Position numbers and translations under genes: made by a program
Assembly (NCBI RefSeq): GCF_019097595.1
Contig: NC_080720.1
Span: 16,007,852 to 16,071,851 of the forward strand
Reading direction: 5' to 3'
Source of the DNA: Hemibagrus wyckioides
Lineage: Eukaryota > Chordata > Actinopteri > Siluriformes > Bagridae
DNA: 64,000 bases
Part shown: piece after piece, positions 1 to 12,103 of the stretch
How the letters are laid out: every line of letters begins with the position of its first letter
Numbering within the stretch: the stretch's first letter is position 1
Notes under the pieces: generated by a model
The model's database searches: none
What the model saw: the letters and a program-made list of their open reading frames with translations, nothing else
What the model was told of the DNA's origin: nothing

Positions 1-2195
1 AAAAAATCCTGCAGCACAGACGATTAAACATATTGCAAAAATAATGCACGTAGTTCAGCGGCTCTAAACATGGATCATCACAGCTTCTGTTGCAGGTCCT
101 CTGTCACGACATATCCAGTTTATGCAAATTATTTTCATTCTCTCAGAAAGGGCTGAATGTTACACGCGTTTTATTACATGCACCCCTCCTGCTCTGATTA
201 GTAAAGTAGCAGTGTTTCTCCACAGACAAGATGAAGATCCGAGGCGTCTCCTGTGCTCCGTGACTCTCTGTTCCAGGAGCACCACTGTGGAAAGAAATGA
301 CCACTTTGAATGAACCTTTCCACAATATGAACAGTCCACTAGAGTGCTAGTCCATTCTCGTGCTTGCTAAGATTTACCTTATGTTTGTTGCTAAACATAT
401 CAAATTATTCACCGATAGAGAGTGTAAATGAATGCAGGCGATGAGTTGCACTGCTGATAAATCAAAGACCGATCAAATCCCACTGGTCAGCTACTAATGT
501 TCAAATGTTGTTGTTTTTTAATTTAGACAATCAATAGCCCCAACTGGAAATATTACAGATGCTTTATCATCCATGGCTATGAACTGATCATTATGTTGTA
601 GCTTTAAAAGGTGATTGTTATCGATATCAAGTCATCTTCCCTTTTTTTATCCAGACTTTTATAGGAAAGGAAACCGGACCTTCACATTATATTAAAGTAT
701 TTTTATCAAGTACTCCAGCATTAGAAGCGATTAGGGATGGTTTTCACTTCACCTTTGGTGAAGTGCCCACATTTGCTTATATAAAAATCATAGCTATGCT
801 ATATTAAAGCTGGAAGAAGCAGCACTGGTACTAAAAAAAAAAGAACTGGCAAGACTCCTAAGCCCTTATTCCAGTGTTTTCTCACATTGTGGTCAGTTTC
901 TACCCACTAGCCAGCTACTTTCATCTACACAGTTACATACTAGCATGTGCTTCCTCCAGGATATACAGAAACTTCATTTTTGTTAACTGCTGCTAACAGT
1001 GCAGCTTAACACTTTGTAGAAACTCTGCCCTTTTCCGAATACAAGATGCTAATTGATTAGCGTCACCTTGTTTGACAGGACAGAGAATAATAAGAGAATA
1101 ATCCCTGCCTCCCAGAAAGCACTGCCAGATTTGCTCTCTTGGACTATTGTGCACAGATTGCTCCAGCATTGCCAGCAGATCACAAATTCAAATCTCTCCG
1201 CAATGCCACGGTCATCCATGGCCAGGTTTTTGACACTTTTTATCTCTCAGGATCTCCTAAAAGTTGTACAAAATACACCGCTTTTAATAATGATATGCGC
1301 ATGTTCATTTTTTTTCCCCTTCTAGCATACAGTTAATTTCTTGCCTTCTCCTGACACCACAAATTAAAGGCCAACCTTTCTGCCTCGTTCTTTATTTTTT
1401 TCCAAAAGAAAAATTTATTTATTTTTTTTTTTAGTCACAAAGGATTTTTTTTTTTAGCGTATCTATCCTAAAATTTGCTCTTCGTTTTAAAGCTCGTATT
1501 ATTGCAGACCTTTTTGTGTGATCTGCAAGGCTGAAAGCATTATTATCCAGAAATAATTGTGCACTCCTTCTGTCTTTTTGAGACGGCTCGAAAATTCTGT
1601 TACCGAAAAAAAAAAAAAAAATAACACTTGTTTTGTCAGCTCAAATAGTGATGGTGGCACTGAATTTGATTTGCAGCTTAACCTTTCTTGCATTTTGTTT
1701 GAGTAGACTCTCAGGCAGATGGTACATTTGATTGCACTAGTGCGAATAGTTCACAAATTGCATAATTGACTACCACTACAATGGGCGCATACACACACAC
1801 ACACACCGAGAAGTTTTTCACACCGGTGCGGCTAGTATGCATTTCCGTGCTTTGCATTATAGCGCCCTGGAAAGGGTAAAGGAGCTGTACACGGCGTGCA
1901 CGCTGTTCAAGAAAAGATGACGGAATTCGGAAAAGAAAGTGAGCGTGGGCGTGCAAAAGGGTGTTTTTCTCTCGCTTCCTCCAAGTGAAAGGTTCGTGCT
2001 GAATGTAATTGTTTGTGTGTGCATGTGCATGTGGGTGTTTGTGTGTGTGGAGGTGTGAATTCTTCTGTCCGTGAACTCCTCAGCTCGGCGTGTTTACTCT
2101 GGCATTAACCCAGGCGCTCACACCACTCCCTACAGGCAACACTGCAGCTGTGTATTTGGGGGAAAGAGGGGGGATGCCCCCTGTGGAGATGAGTG

Positions 2196-2198
<3 letters not shown>

Positions 2199-2236
<38 letters not shown>
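2199..2236. repeat. (GT)n microsatellite
   Basis: About 19 uninterrupted GT units followed by a short GA stretch. It lies in the upstream intron. Confidence 0.95.
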
Positions 2237-2240
<4 letters not shown>

Positions 2241-5200
2241 AGAGAGACGGAGTCTTATCTGAGAGAAGCAGAGCTTACACTGAAGGGCCAGAGGGTGAGC
2301 AGGCGAGAAGAGGTATGGATGGAATATATCAGTCTCCTCACACTATGTGCATCTTCAAAGAGTTTTACTCCTCTCCCGTACTTCCTCCTGTATCTCTTCC
2401 TTTCCACCTCCTTTATCTCGTCTCTGCTCTCGTGTTTCGCTCTCCTCCTCTGCACTCCTGCTGCTAGATGAAACTAATTGCAGTCATTTCTAGCACTCAG
2501 GCCCCCACTCATTTAGTGCCATTATATCTGTGCCTCTTTTAACAATGGAGGATGCACTGATTTGCCCTTCGGATTCGTCTCATCGTAGCAAATTAAGCAA
2601 CAGATCGAAGAGAGGGTAGACAGCATCGAGCAGACTTCTGTCATTCCCACTTTCTGTCTGTCTGCCTGCTTCTCCTGCTCTCACTTTTGTGTGTTTTTTT
2701 CTCTCTCTCTAGTCCTCTCTCTGTCATTAGCGCTGAAAATTGAGTTGCTTTAATTTAAAAAAAGTGTAAAAGAGAGAAAGAACAGAGATAAGGAGAAAAA
2801 AGGAGAAGGAGCAGATTCGCCTGGTCGCCATGGAGACGTCGCTCTTCACCCTCGTCTCCGGCAGTCTCGCGGGAATCTCCAATAATTCGGCGGGTTTTTG
2901 AGCGCCCAGAAGTATGAAGGAGAAACGAGTCTCCCCCATTTACTCTAATAGAGTCCAGATGTGGGTGTGTGTGTTTGGGGAAGGGAGGAAAAGAAGGATA
3001 GAACGAGTGTGTGTGGGGGAGGAAGAGGGGGTGTAGTGGTGGACTAGGCAAAATGTCATCTTGGCAATAACAAGAGGGAGATTACATTATAGGAGTGACG
3101 CCATTTATTTTTCCAAATGTTCGGGAAGAGGGGTTGGACCGCACCAAGGGAGGAAGGGGGTGTGTGTGTGGTGAGTGGACGGTGAGGGCAGGAAGGAGGA
3201 GGAGGAGGAGAGACAGACGAGTGCAATGGTTGAGAAGCGGCTGTCCCAAGCCAGCTGGAGCGAGACCGCTCTAACAAGCAAGAGAGATCAGCGGCAGAGG
3301 AGCGAAGGAAGGAGAGGAGAATGGGAAAGGGAGGCGTTGGGTAGGAAAGCCGCCACTCTCAGGCCAGTTGGAGCGCTGACGGACTGTGACGAGCCTCTGC
3401 AAAAGACAGCAAAGGAATGAGAGTAAAACTTTAAAAGCACTTTCTAGAAAGTCAGTGCTGCAAGTTTGATTTCTCAGTCGAGGCAGTACAGCTATTCACT
3501 TCTACTCTGAATATATGTAAACACAGAGACGATATTTTCTTTCTACAAGAAAATATGTCTCTCTTTCCATAGTCCTCCAAATATGGATGACATCACTGGG
3601 TTTAGGTTGTTTAATGAATGCAGTTAAATCCTCATAAACAACAGCGAAACACACATCCAACCACACTTCAGTTAAGCGCAAAACACACGACTACTGTAAA
3701 TGACAGAAAAAATAAATGAGCGCAATAAATACGCCAAATAGTTACGAAGGCTTGAGACCTGGTGGTTCATTGCTTCTGGAGCTTGCTGAGAGCACAGAAG
3801 CTCATGTCCATCACCAGATCTTCTTATAACTCTCAGAGAACTTCCATGAATGGAGGATGCTGTGTCTGCTGCAGCCATGGTGGCATCTAAACTGAGTCTG
3901 AGTCTGAGTCGACCTTGTTGAATTGTCACTCACCGCTCTAAACTAGCTGCAGTGTATAGCGATGTAGCGCCGAAAGCACAAATCTTTGGTCCTGACGGAA
4001 GCCGCTGCCACAGTGCAAGGAGTTTATTTACATTGTATTTTTTTTTTAAAATAAGCGAGACAAAAATATCTATGGGAAGAATTCCTTTGAGAGCGCACAG
4101 GAGTGGGGTTGAATAAGCTACCTCACCACTACGTGCAGAGTAATAAAGTGATAATATTCAATTAAACCAAAAGGCAAAAATATAAATTTTTCTGTATTTA
4201 TATACTATGATTTTCCAGCATAGTCTTGACATAGTGTGCAGTTGACTGAAAATAGATCAATTCTTCAGTCTTCCAGAGTACATTCAGCCTGCTGTTCCTC
4301 TTCTGCTTCACTGTTTTCTCCACTGGCCTGGTTAGCCCATATCCCCACAGCCACAATGTAGAAAACAGCTAGTCTATGTAACACCTACAAAACCCTGAGA
4401 TTTGTGAAGCATTTCTGAAGTAGACAGCAATGGCCTTTTTATGATCTCCATGTTCAAAAACACCAGAACTTTTACTACAAGAGAGACTTTAACTTCTCTG
4501 GCCTCCCACTCCTGTAGCAAAGGGTCTAATTGTATTGGTATTGGCAGCTGCTTAAGGCACCAACAGAAACTTAAAGGACTTTTCACATTGAAATAGTTCA
4601 TTCTGGAGCATATTAAACTCTGGGTAAAGGAAATCATGGGATGTTTCTCAGTTCAAATTGCTCAGATTTTACCTAGGGTTCCTAGCTGATATGTATTATG
4701 ATGTTTCACACTGTACAGTAATCAACCCTGGGTTATATGCATATTTGCACAGGTCTCTGTCCAGTCATCATCACCACCATCTGTGTCCAGCTTCATGTTT
4801 AAAAAACTGTTGCCAAGTGGTTCATCATATGTATATTTTTCACCAAGTTTGATCTGGAATAGTCTGATTGTGACTACATCAGGATTGCGGTCATCCAGTC
4901 GATGTCTCCGGTGCTAATGTCCCTCTGCAGGATCATGCTTGTTAATTTGTTTCTTTCTGCGGTAGTCCGAGACCTCTATCGTACCCAGAGCCGGTGTGTG
5001 GGCGATTTCAGCCAAAGCCGATTCAGGACCAGCACCGTGCAAGCAGCTGTTTTCTATCTTTATTTTTAGGCACGCCACTCATTTTGATCTTCTTCATATT
5101 CTCTCGCGTGCGTCCTTCCTCATCTCGCACCACCACTCTCAGATGAGAGACGCTCTCATCTGCCTACCTCTTTCCTGAAAATAGCCACAGACTGAGAGCG

Positions 5201-8200
5201 AGCTGGAGAGAGGGCTTAGGAGAGAAACTGGCAAGCGGCAGAGTAAAGAGTTGTGGAGGCAGGGAAGGAGAAGTTCTGATAAAGTGGACGAATGTGCAGA
5301 GCTGCTGGATCACAGAGAGGCAAGATGGAGGAAGAAGGTGGGAGATGTAGACAAATGTGTGTGGCTCAGCATGCAGGTAACGGTGCAGAGAATAGCTGTC
5401 CTCTTGACCTGTTTAACAGCGATCATTTAGATGGAGCATGCATCATCTGACTAACTGATTATGTCTCCTTGGGAAAGGGTTTATTGTCCTTACATCGCTC
5501 TTTTTTTCTTTCATCAAAGCCACATGCAGTAATGTCTCTTCTTTTCCATCCTCTCTTCTTAGCTTTCTCCTTTTTTTTATCCTCCATGCTGTAACCATTT
5601 GGTTCTTGTCTTTCATGTTCCTTCTACCTTGGCTCTTTTCTCTCCCCATCCGTTTTTCATTCACCTTCTTTTCATCCTCTCTCTCTCTCTCTCTCTCTCT
5701 TTTAGATGCAATATTCATTGCTGGGATGCATTAGGCAGCTGGAACTGAAGGTCTAATCCACTTTGAATAATTAAACCAGAGGATAGGAGACTGTCACACT
5801 TCCTGTCAACGGAGAGAAAGGGAGAGAGAGAGAGAGACGTGATGCTGCGGTTACTGAAGGACTATGTCAGTGTAATTGCCCTGCATCTCTCTGTGGCCCT
5901 CTCTCTGGTTCCCTTGGTCCCTCTCTCTCCATCCATCTCTCTCCCGTACTATTATTAGTCATGCTATCTCCCATTCTCGTCCCTGCACTGTATCTGTTGT
6001 CTCACGGTCATAATGTTTCCTTAAAGAGAGCGGAGACGGGTCATCTCTCCTCCGGCTTGACCAGAGCATGTTTCACTCTAAATTATTAATTTACTGACTG
6101 CATAATGAGGCTTTAACATTTAAATGATGTTATTAGATTAGCCGAGTCATCGTAATGACTCAAGTCGGATCAGCGAGTAAAAAATGTCTGATTTGCTTCA
6201 TTAAGCTTATTCCGACGTATCAGTTTCAATCTTTGCTTAATCACGCGAGACCTTTGGCTGCACTTCGTCGTGATAGGAAAACGCAGACTATTGTTGAGAG
6301 AAATACAATTCTGCGTCATGCAACACTCTCAGGTCCAATTACTCCACTTTACTGTTTGAACACTCAAACGCTTTCTACGTAACGCGAAACATCTATTAAT
6401 CTGAGGAGCGATTTCCACAGGCAGTACCGCACATCAACAAAGCCTGCTTTGCATATATTGTGGAAGTGCTGACTTGAGTCGAAGTTGTATCGTTTGGGAA
6501 GTTTTCCCTTGATGACAGCTAGACGTTTAGACCAGAGTAACAGCTTGCAAAACAGGAATTCGTCGCAGTCATTACAGCTACCTGGGGAGGCATTCCTGCT
6601 GAATCTCGAGATATTTTACAGCCATTCCCTTAAAATGTTTTAATACAGCGACAAGTGGCTCGGTTAAGGGTGTAGCTGACATTTCCAGGTTGTGCATGTG
6701 AAATTTGGCCTGCTCGGCCATCCTTATCGCGCAGTCAACAAGGGGCAATATGAGATCAATTGTAGCAGATGATTTGACATGGCTGAAATGTCAGTAATGT
6801 TTGATCAATGCTGCGTGCGCGCATGTGTCAGAGGAGGCAGGATTTTATTTCTTGGTGCAGAAATTGCTGAAGGATTGGACAGTTTACAGAAATTGCAGGG
6901 TTTCAGAGCCAAAAAGTTTCATTTTGGTTACTAAGGTTAAATGTAGGTGTTTAACATGCATTAAATAATTTTGTGACAAGAATATAAGGCGCAAGTAAGT
7001 GTGTGTGTATAGCATGGTCATATAAAATATTCAGTCTTCTGGCTGTACACACCTTTTCTCACTAGCCTGACTCAGATACATTTGGTTACATCCCAGCAGT
7101 TCTTGCCAATTCCAGGCAATTACTCCACCGTTCAGTAAAAAAAAAAAAAAGGCACCTTCAAAATATAAAAAGGAAAAAAAACAAAATCATCATAACTTAT
7201 GAATGAGTGCCGTCAGACAGCAGCGAGGCCGACAATTCAATATACGCCGATTTACTAAATGAAATAAACAAAATTTCATTTAAACGCAACGCGCATTGTG
7301 AACTGACGGCGCTGACTGATACAGATATGCGCCGGCGTATCTGGATGTGTTCTTTTACACCGTCCCTTAATTCAGTTGCCTGTCAGTTTATTTCCATCTT
7401 ACAGATGCTCTTCTCACGCTTACTCGTTTCCTCAATTTCTTTCCATCCATCAAAGTAACTCTCGCACGCTTCCTCTCGCTCGCGCTCACGCTCAGAGCAC
7501 CTTGTTGCCTAATGAGCTTGCCTAAGCCATTCCACCAAATAGAATATGCCAGAAATAACATGAAAAGGGAACATGAAAGGGAATGGAAGGAGGAACGTGA
7601 GGGGGGGGATATATTTATTTCTTTATTTCCCCATATCCACACTTTTTTCCCGCCTGTTTGATGGGTATCTGAGTCAGTGTGTCTTCAAGGATATGGAGGA
7701 TTGCTTTAGGTCTCAATGGCGCACACACACCGACACACGAAAGCATCCTCTTGGTTTCTAAATATTCCAGCTCGCTCTTGCCTGGGTTGATTAGCCAGAG
7801 TAAACAGATTGATTTCTCTCAGTGCAAGCATTAACCAGGGCCTAGTCCAAATTGCACTAAAGCCTTCTAGGTTTATCTCTTCCCAGGTTCCTCGCTAACG
7901 CCTGTGTTAGCCGCTCACGGTGGTCGTTTGCTGCTGACCCACGTGCCTCTTTGATAGTTGGCAGACTTTGATTTGTGTTTGCTGCTCCTTTTTTTTTTTC
8001 TTGCCCACTCGCCCTTGGCCTTATCGGTGCGCTGCACGTCGCTGCTGACGTTAATTATAGATTAATCTGCTCTTTTTCTCACCCACGCCGGCCAACCAGC
8101 TCATTATAAATGCGTGGTATGTGTGTTTTTTTTCCCCCCCAGAAAAAATAAAACGAAAACAAACATGCTTTGAAAACCTTCATTTCTCTGTATTTGCTTT

Positions 8201-9237
8201 TTCATTTATGAATTCACTTGTATTGATTTGTTTACTTGTCTTCGGTCTGCCAGCATTCAGTCATAAGCTCAGGTTATGTTTGGTTTCCTCTTCTTCTTTT
8301 TTTTTTTTTTTTTTTTGGGTCACTTGATTGCTGTAATTGCCTGATTTTGGCAGGAGCTATTGTGCAGTCTGTGAAAGGGCTGATTGAGGGATAGGCAGAC
8401 TAAATAGCCACAAACGCCTCCAGCTTTTTCCATGACTTTTGACACCCTTATTAAACTCATAACCTCAAGAGCTAAAACGTTTGCCCCCAACCCCTCCCCC
8501 CTCTTCCACTTCTCTTTCATATGTAGACCTTTATAACAAGTCAGCATGGACGCAAGTGCTGACCACCCAGTAATGTGGTTAACCTTGGACTCTGTGTGTG
8601 GCGCATGCTTCCTTTCTCTACACAAACACACACACACACTTGTGGAATCAGTTGGTTTGACCCCAAAACAACCTCAGTTTGAACAGGAAATGTGGTGCTG
8701 GACAACCGGCTCAGGAAAAAAAAAAAGACTGAGGAAGATGAAAGCCATTTCTTCTAGTTTGAGGTTTTGGTTGCAGGCCAGTCTTTAGAGCGTTCCTTTA
8801 ACAGGAGCTGTGCCCTGTTTAGACACCTGTCAGGTTTCTCCAAGCTCGTCTTCCTCTCTCATTCCTGCCATCCCTCCTCAGTCCACATCCTCCCTCCTCT
8901 CTTTCCCTCGTTCCTCCAGACCATGCAGACCTCAGAAATATGACCCCACCTCTTTATGGACTGATCAGACTTTACAAGTGTGTTTATAGTAGAATTCCTG
9001 CATAAATATTAGCACGTTATGTGCAGCGGTCGGAAACCGAGAGTGATGCATGGAGGAAAGGGAGAATGAGCAGGACTGATGGAGAGGGAACGGTGCTGAG
9101 AGAACAAGCCCCTGCATTCTTTCGCCTCTCATTGCAAATTAGAGAAGGAAGCGGTTCAGACCATTACACTCGTTTTAATTTTCTCTGTTTGCTCTGTATA
9201 ATCCCCTGTCTGCCATTACACACAGCCTAAGCTGCGT

Positions 9238-9324
9238 AAGCCAATCAGCAAACACACAGATGACTGGCTAAGCCAATGAGCAAACACGCAGATGACAGTA
9301 AGCCAATCAACAAACATTCAGATG
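9238..9324. repeat. Three-copy minisatellite, unit about 31 bp
   Basis: Three imperfect direct copies each begin AAGCCAAT and end near CAGATGA (starts near 9238, 9270 and 9300). The core AGCCAATCAGCAAACAC is shared with one or two changes per copy. Each unit contains a CCAAT core, which may be chance. Confidence 0.85.
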
Positions 9325-10250
9325 TTTAATGGTTGGAAGGGAGACTGTTGCGCTTACATACCACTGCTTAACAAGAGAGAATAAACTGGACGTGTGTGAG
9401 TGAGAGAGAGCGAGCGAGTGAGAGACAGAGAGAAAGAAAGAGAGAGAGTCTATTGTTTGTGTGTTGTGTGGGTGCTGCACTGCATTACAGCACCACTTTT
9501 CATTGTTGTGAGAAAAGCCAAGTTTCCATCCCCTTCCTTGCTTTCTAGTGTCCTCAGAAATTACACACACACACACACTCAGCATGTTGTGCACATAATG
9601 GAAGCATATCCACCCACTCCTTATGACCTGGTTTGTGTTTTTGCCCATCCACAGATGCAGGAAGGTCGACCTTTAGCAAAAGAACTGTAGTGACATCACT
9701 GGAAGAAACTGTAATAACATCAGTTCCCTTTTTCCCTCACTTCATTTTCATTTCTCTCTCATTTAAGCACACACTTCTTACTGTCATATGGCTCCAATTT
9801 GCACATTTAACCAGTGCATGATGTGCTCACTCGAAAGGACATGGGTGGAGGGAAATTTTAAACGCTTTCCTCTTCAGCCCATCTGATTATTCAGAAACAT
9901 GCGTTAACCTTAAAAGGTGCAGTTTATGATGTGTGAAACCTCGACAGCAGTGGACATGTCAGTAGCCCGGGACAGATTTCAATGTTTGGGTTATTAGTTT
10001 TTGTGCTTGCCTGCTGGACAAATAGACTTAACCAGAGAAAGAAGAAAAAAAATCGTATTTTGTTTTCATTAGGGATGCATGTTTTAAACTTAATACAGTT
10101 CACAGAGGTGCAGTGCATCTCCATGCTGTGGTAGTACTGAATGGACACCGAGGCACAATCTGCCCATCAGTTAAACGATTTTTAGTAGGTGGATTAATTA
10201 GTGTCCACAGATGATGGCTGATCGTTTCAGAATCAGGAACACGCAGTTAA

Positions 10251-10468
10251 GCTGTGTTCACACATACAGATTTTATCTCTGGTGCCAGCCTCTGCACTAT
10301 GAAGTCATCAGGAGGTGTCTAACTACCATAACGTTGCCGTAATGTTTTTCAGTGGGTGGAGCAACCAGCATTCCCCTTGATGATAAATCAGTTTTCTTGC
10401 CTGAAATGAACCATTCCAGAGGGAGATTTGGCGTTCATGTATAAAACTCAGCTATATAAATGCATCAT

Positions 10469-10547
<79 letters not shown>

Positions 10548-10776
10548 TGAAGAAGAAGTGTGTAGTCTTTGCTACAGATCACGTCAACTTCACTGTCTTT
10601 GCTCCCGTTGGTAGTCATTGCACCAAGTCGCTCCATATTTGCTTAAATTTGTCCAATCATTCTAGTCACCAATGCTTACTGTTGCTCGTGTCGTGGGAAG
10701 TCACCAGCTCTAACGGAAAATAAACGCCCTCTCATTGCTTTGTTGCTGCGATTTGCTAGATATGTGTGAACGTAGC
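10251..10776. mobile_element. MITE-like non-autonomous DNA element
   Basis: The ends form a 16-bp inverted repeat with 14 matches: GCTGTGTTCACACATA at 10251-10266 and TATGTGTGAACGTAGC at 10761-10776. There is no transposase frame inside. GTGTTCACAC-type ends are common in hAT-like fish MITEs, which is recalled family knowledge. No clear target duplication was found, so the exact boundaries are uncertain. A long (TA)n tract sits in the middle. Confidence 0.5.
10472..10543. repeat. (TA)n microsatellite
   Basis: About 36 uninterrupted TA units inside the MITE-like element. The tract is self-complementary and likely to vary in length. Confidence 0.97.
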
Positions 10777-10893
10777 ATAAATAATAAAATAAAGACACTA
10801 CCCAGACTGGAATAATATCATGTACATTTGAAAGTAGCATAAATAATAAAATAGACACTACCCAGACTGAAATAATATCATGTACGTGTGACG
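10773..10893. repeat. Two-copy tandem duplication, unit about 62 bp
   Basis: TAGCATAAATAATAAAAT starts at 10773 and again at 10835. Both copies continue with GACACTACCCAGACTG and AATAATATCATGTAC. They differ by a few substitutions and small gaps. The first copy begins at the right end of the MITE-like element. Confidence 0.9.
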
Positions 10894-11402
10894 TGTGGAC
10901 AGAACATGACATGAAATGTTCTCTAACATTTTTGTTAGAGGGTAATGATCATATACTCACTCCTCTGTTTCAGTGCACTAAACTAGCTAACTAAATATAA
11001 TGAGCTAACTAGCTCGTTATATTTTAGTACAATTTTCTATGAATAATTTATATATATAATTACAATTTTATTTAGTTTTATTTTGCCTGTCGGATTTCTA
11101 GGGCAGCACTAGTTATTTGCCCCAGGGGCTCTGTAATGTAATAATCATAGCATTTTCAGTAAAACATGACTTCTGTTTGCAATTTTCCAGGCCTACTTGG
11201 CTCTAACCCTTTTACAGCTCATGAGCAATACAAATGAAAGCAGAGTTAGTAGTGAGGACAGAGAATAGCTTGCTTTTGTTGTATTACAGTTCTAGTTTGT
11301 CTTGCAGATGTCCACTCAAAATTACAAACTGCCCCTTTAAAATATGACCAGCTCAAAAGCTCTTGTATACTATTCATCAAAGTCGTCTTCTCTTTCTCTC
11401 AG

Positions 11403-11603
11403 GATTGTCCTCAGATCCTGCCCTCGACTCAGATCTACATCCCGGTGGGAGTGACGAAGCCCATCACTCTGGCTGCCCGGAACCTTCCACAGCCGCAGTC
11501 AGGCCAAAGGAACTACGAGTGTATCTTCCACATCCAGGGAGAGACCCTCAGTGTCACGGCCCTGCGCTTTAACAGCTCCAGCATCCAGTGCCAAAAAATC
11601 ATT
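11403..11603 (+). CDS. plxna1: Plexin-A exon A (IPT-like segment before PSI3)
   Basis: This 67-codon exon starts after CTCTCAG and ends before GTGAGT (phase 0 at both ends). It encodes the plexin-A segment beginning [16 protein letters not shown] and containing [14 protein letters not shown] and [11 protein letters not shown]. The wording matches plexin-A1 more closely than A2, A3 or A4 as I recall them. It is part of the atypical IPT domain between PSI2 and PSI3 in the extracellular stalk. The N-terminal sema domain and PSI1/2 must lie upstream of the window. Confidence 0.93.
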
Positions 11604-12018
11604 GTGAGTACACGTACACACACACACACACACGTGTGCGCACACACACACGCACCCTGACTTATGACAGATCATCCATCTTACTCTGGACTAGAGGGAG
11701 GCGATGACGTTTTGTTCTAACATACAATGTGTTCCTCTTCTTCCTTCACATTTTCAGGATCAGTAGAGCGCAGCCACACACAGGCACACACCGAGCATCA
11801 ACAAATCCCTCCTTCTGCATTATGTACCGAACGCTGTGGTGCGTCTTTTGTGTCCGTGTGTGTAGGCTCAGAATGTGGAGGATCATTGCACATTAAGAGT
11901 AAACAGAATGTTAATCCACTAAAGTTAATCCCCGTTTTTTTTCCTCTTACTGTGAGTGGAATTGAGATGGAGTTGACAGCTTGACATATATATATGTCAT
12001 ACATATGTGTGTGTGTGT

Positions 12019-12019
<1 letters not shown>

Positions 12020-12097
<78 letters not shown>
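12020..12097. repeat. (TA)n microsatellite with GT flank
   Basis: About 39 AT units, preceded by GTGTGTGTGTAG and followed by ACACATACATACACAC, giving a self-complementary compound repeat. Confidence 0.97.

Positions 12098-12103
<6 letters not shown>

Larger units (their letters stand above)
1..11402 (+). other. plxna1: Upstream plexin intron (partial)
   Basis: No plexin exon, RNA gene or other convincing gene is visible here. The stretch ends at the acceptor CAG before 11403, so it is taken as the 3' part of a long intron. It holds poly-A and poly-T runs, microsatellites near 2199-2236, 5680-5702 and 9404-9450, a GC- and purine-rich block at about 2780-3420, a three-unit tandem repeat at 9238-9324, a MITE-like element at 10251-10776 and a two-unit duplication at 10773-10893. 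Open frames on both strands are short and low in complexity. The purine-rich block could be regulatory, but nothing in the sequence proves it. Confidence 0.7.

Noticed and set aside
1053..1336. Two overlapping frames that might be an upstream plexin exon
   Set aside because: The peptide does not resemble plexin, and no matching acceptor and donor pair was found.
2090..2471. Frames through the (GT)n tract
   Set aside because: They are produced by the microsatellite (Cys-Val repeats).
3056..3420. Pro-rich or Arg/Glu-rich frames on both strands
   Set aside because: Caused by purine-rich low complexity; no homology recognised. Left as a possible regulatory block only.
7206..7325. Inverted GTGCCGTCAG / CTGACGGCGC pair, possible MITE
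   Set aside because: The inverted match is too short and imperfect, with no target duplication.
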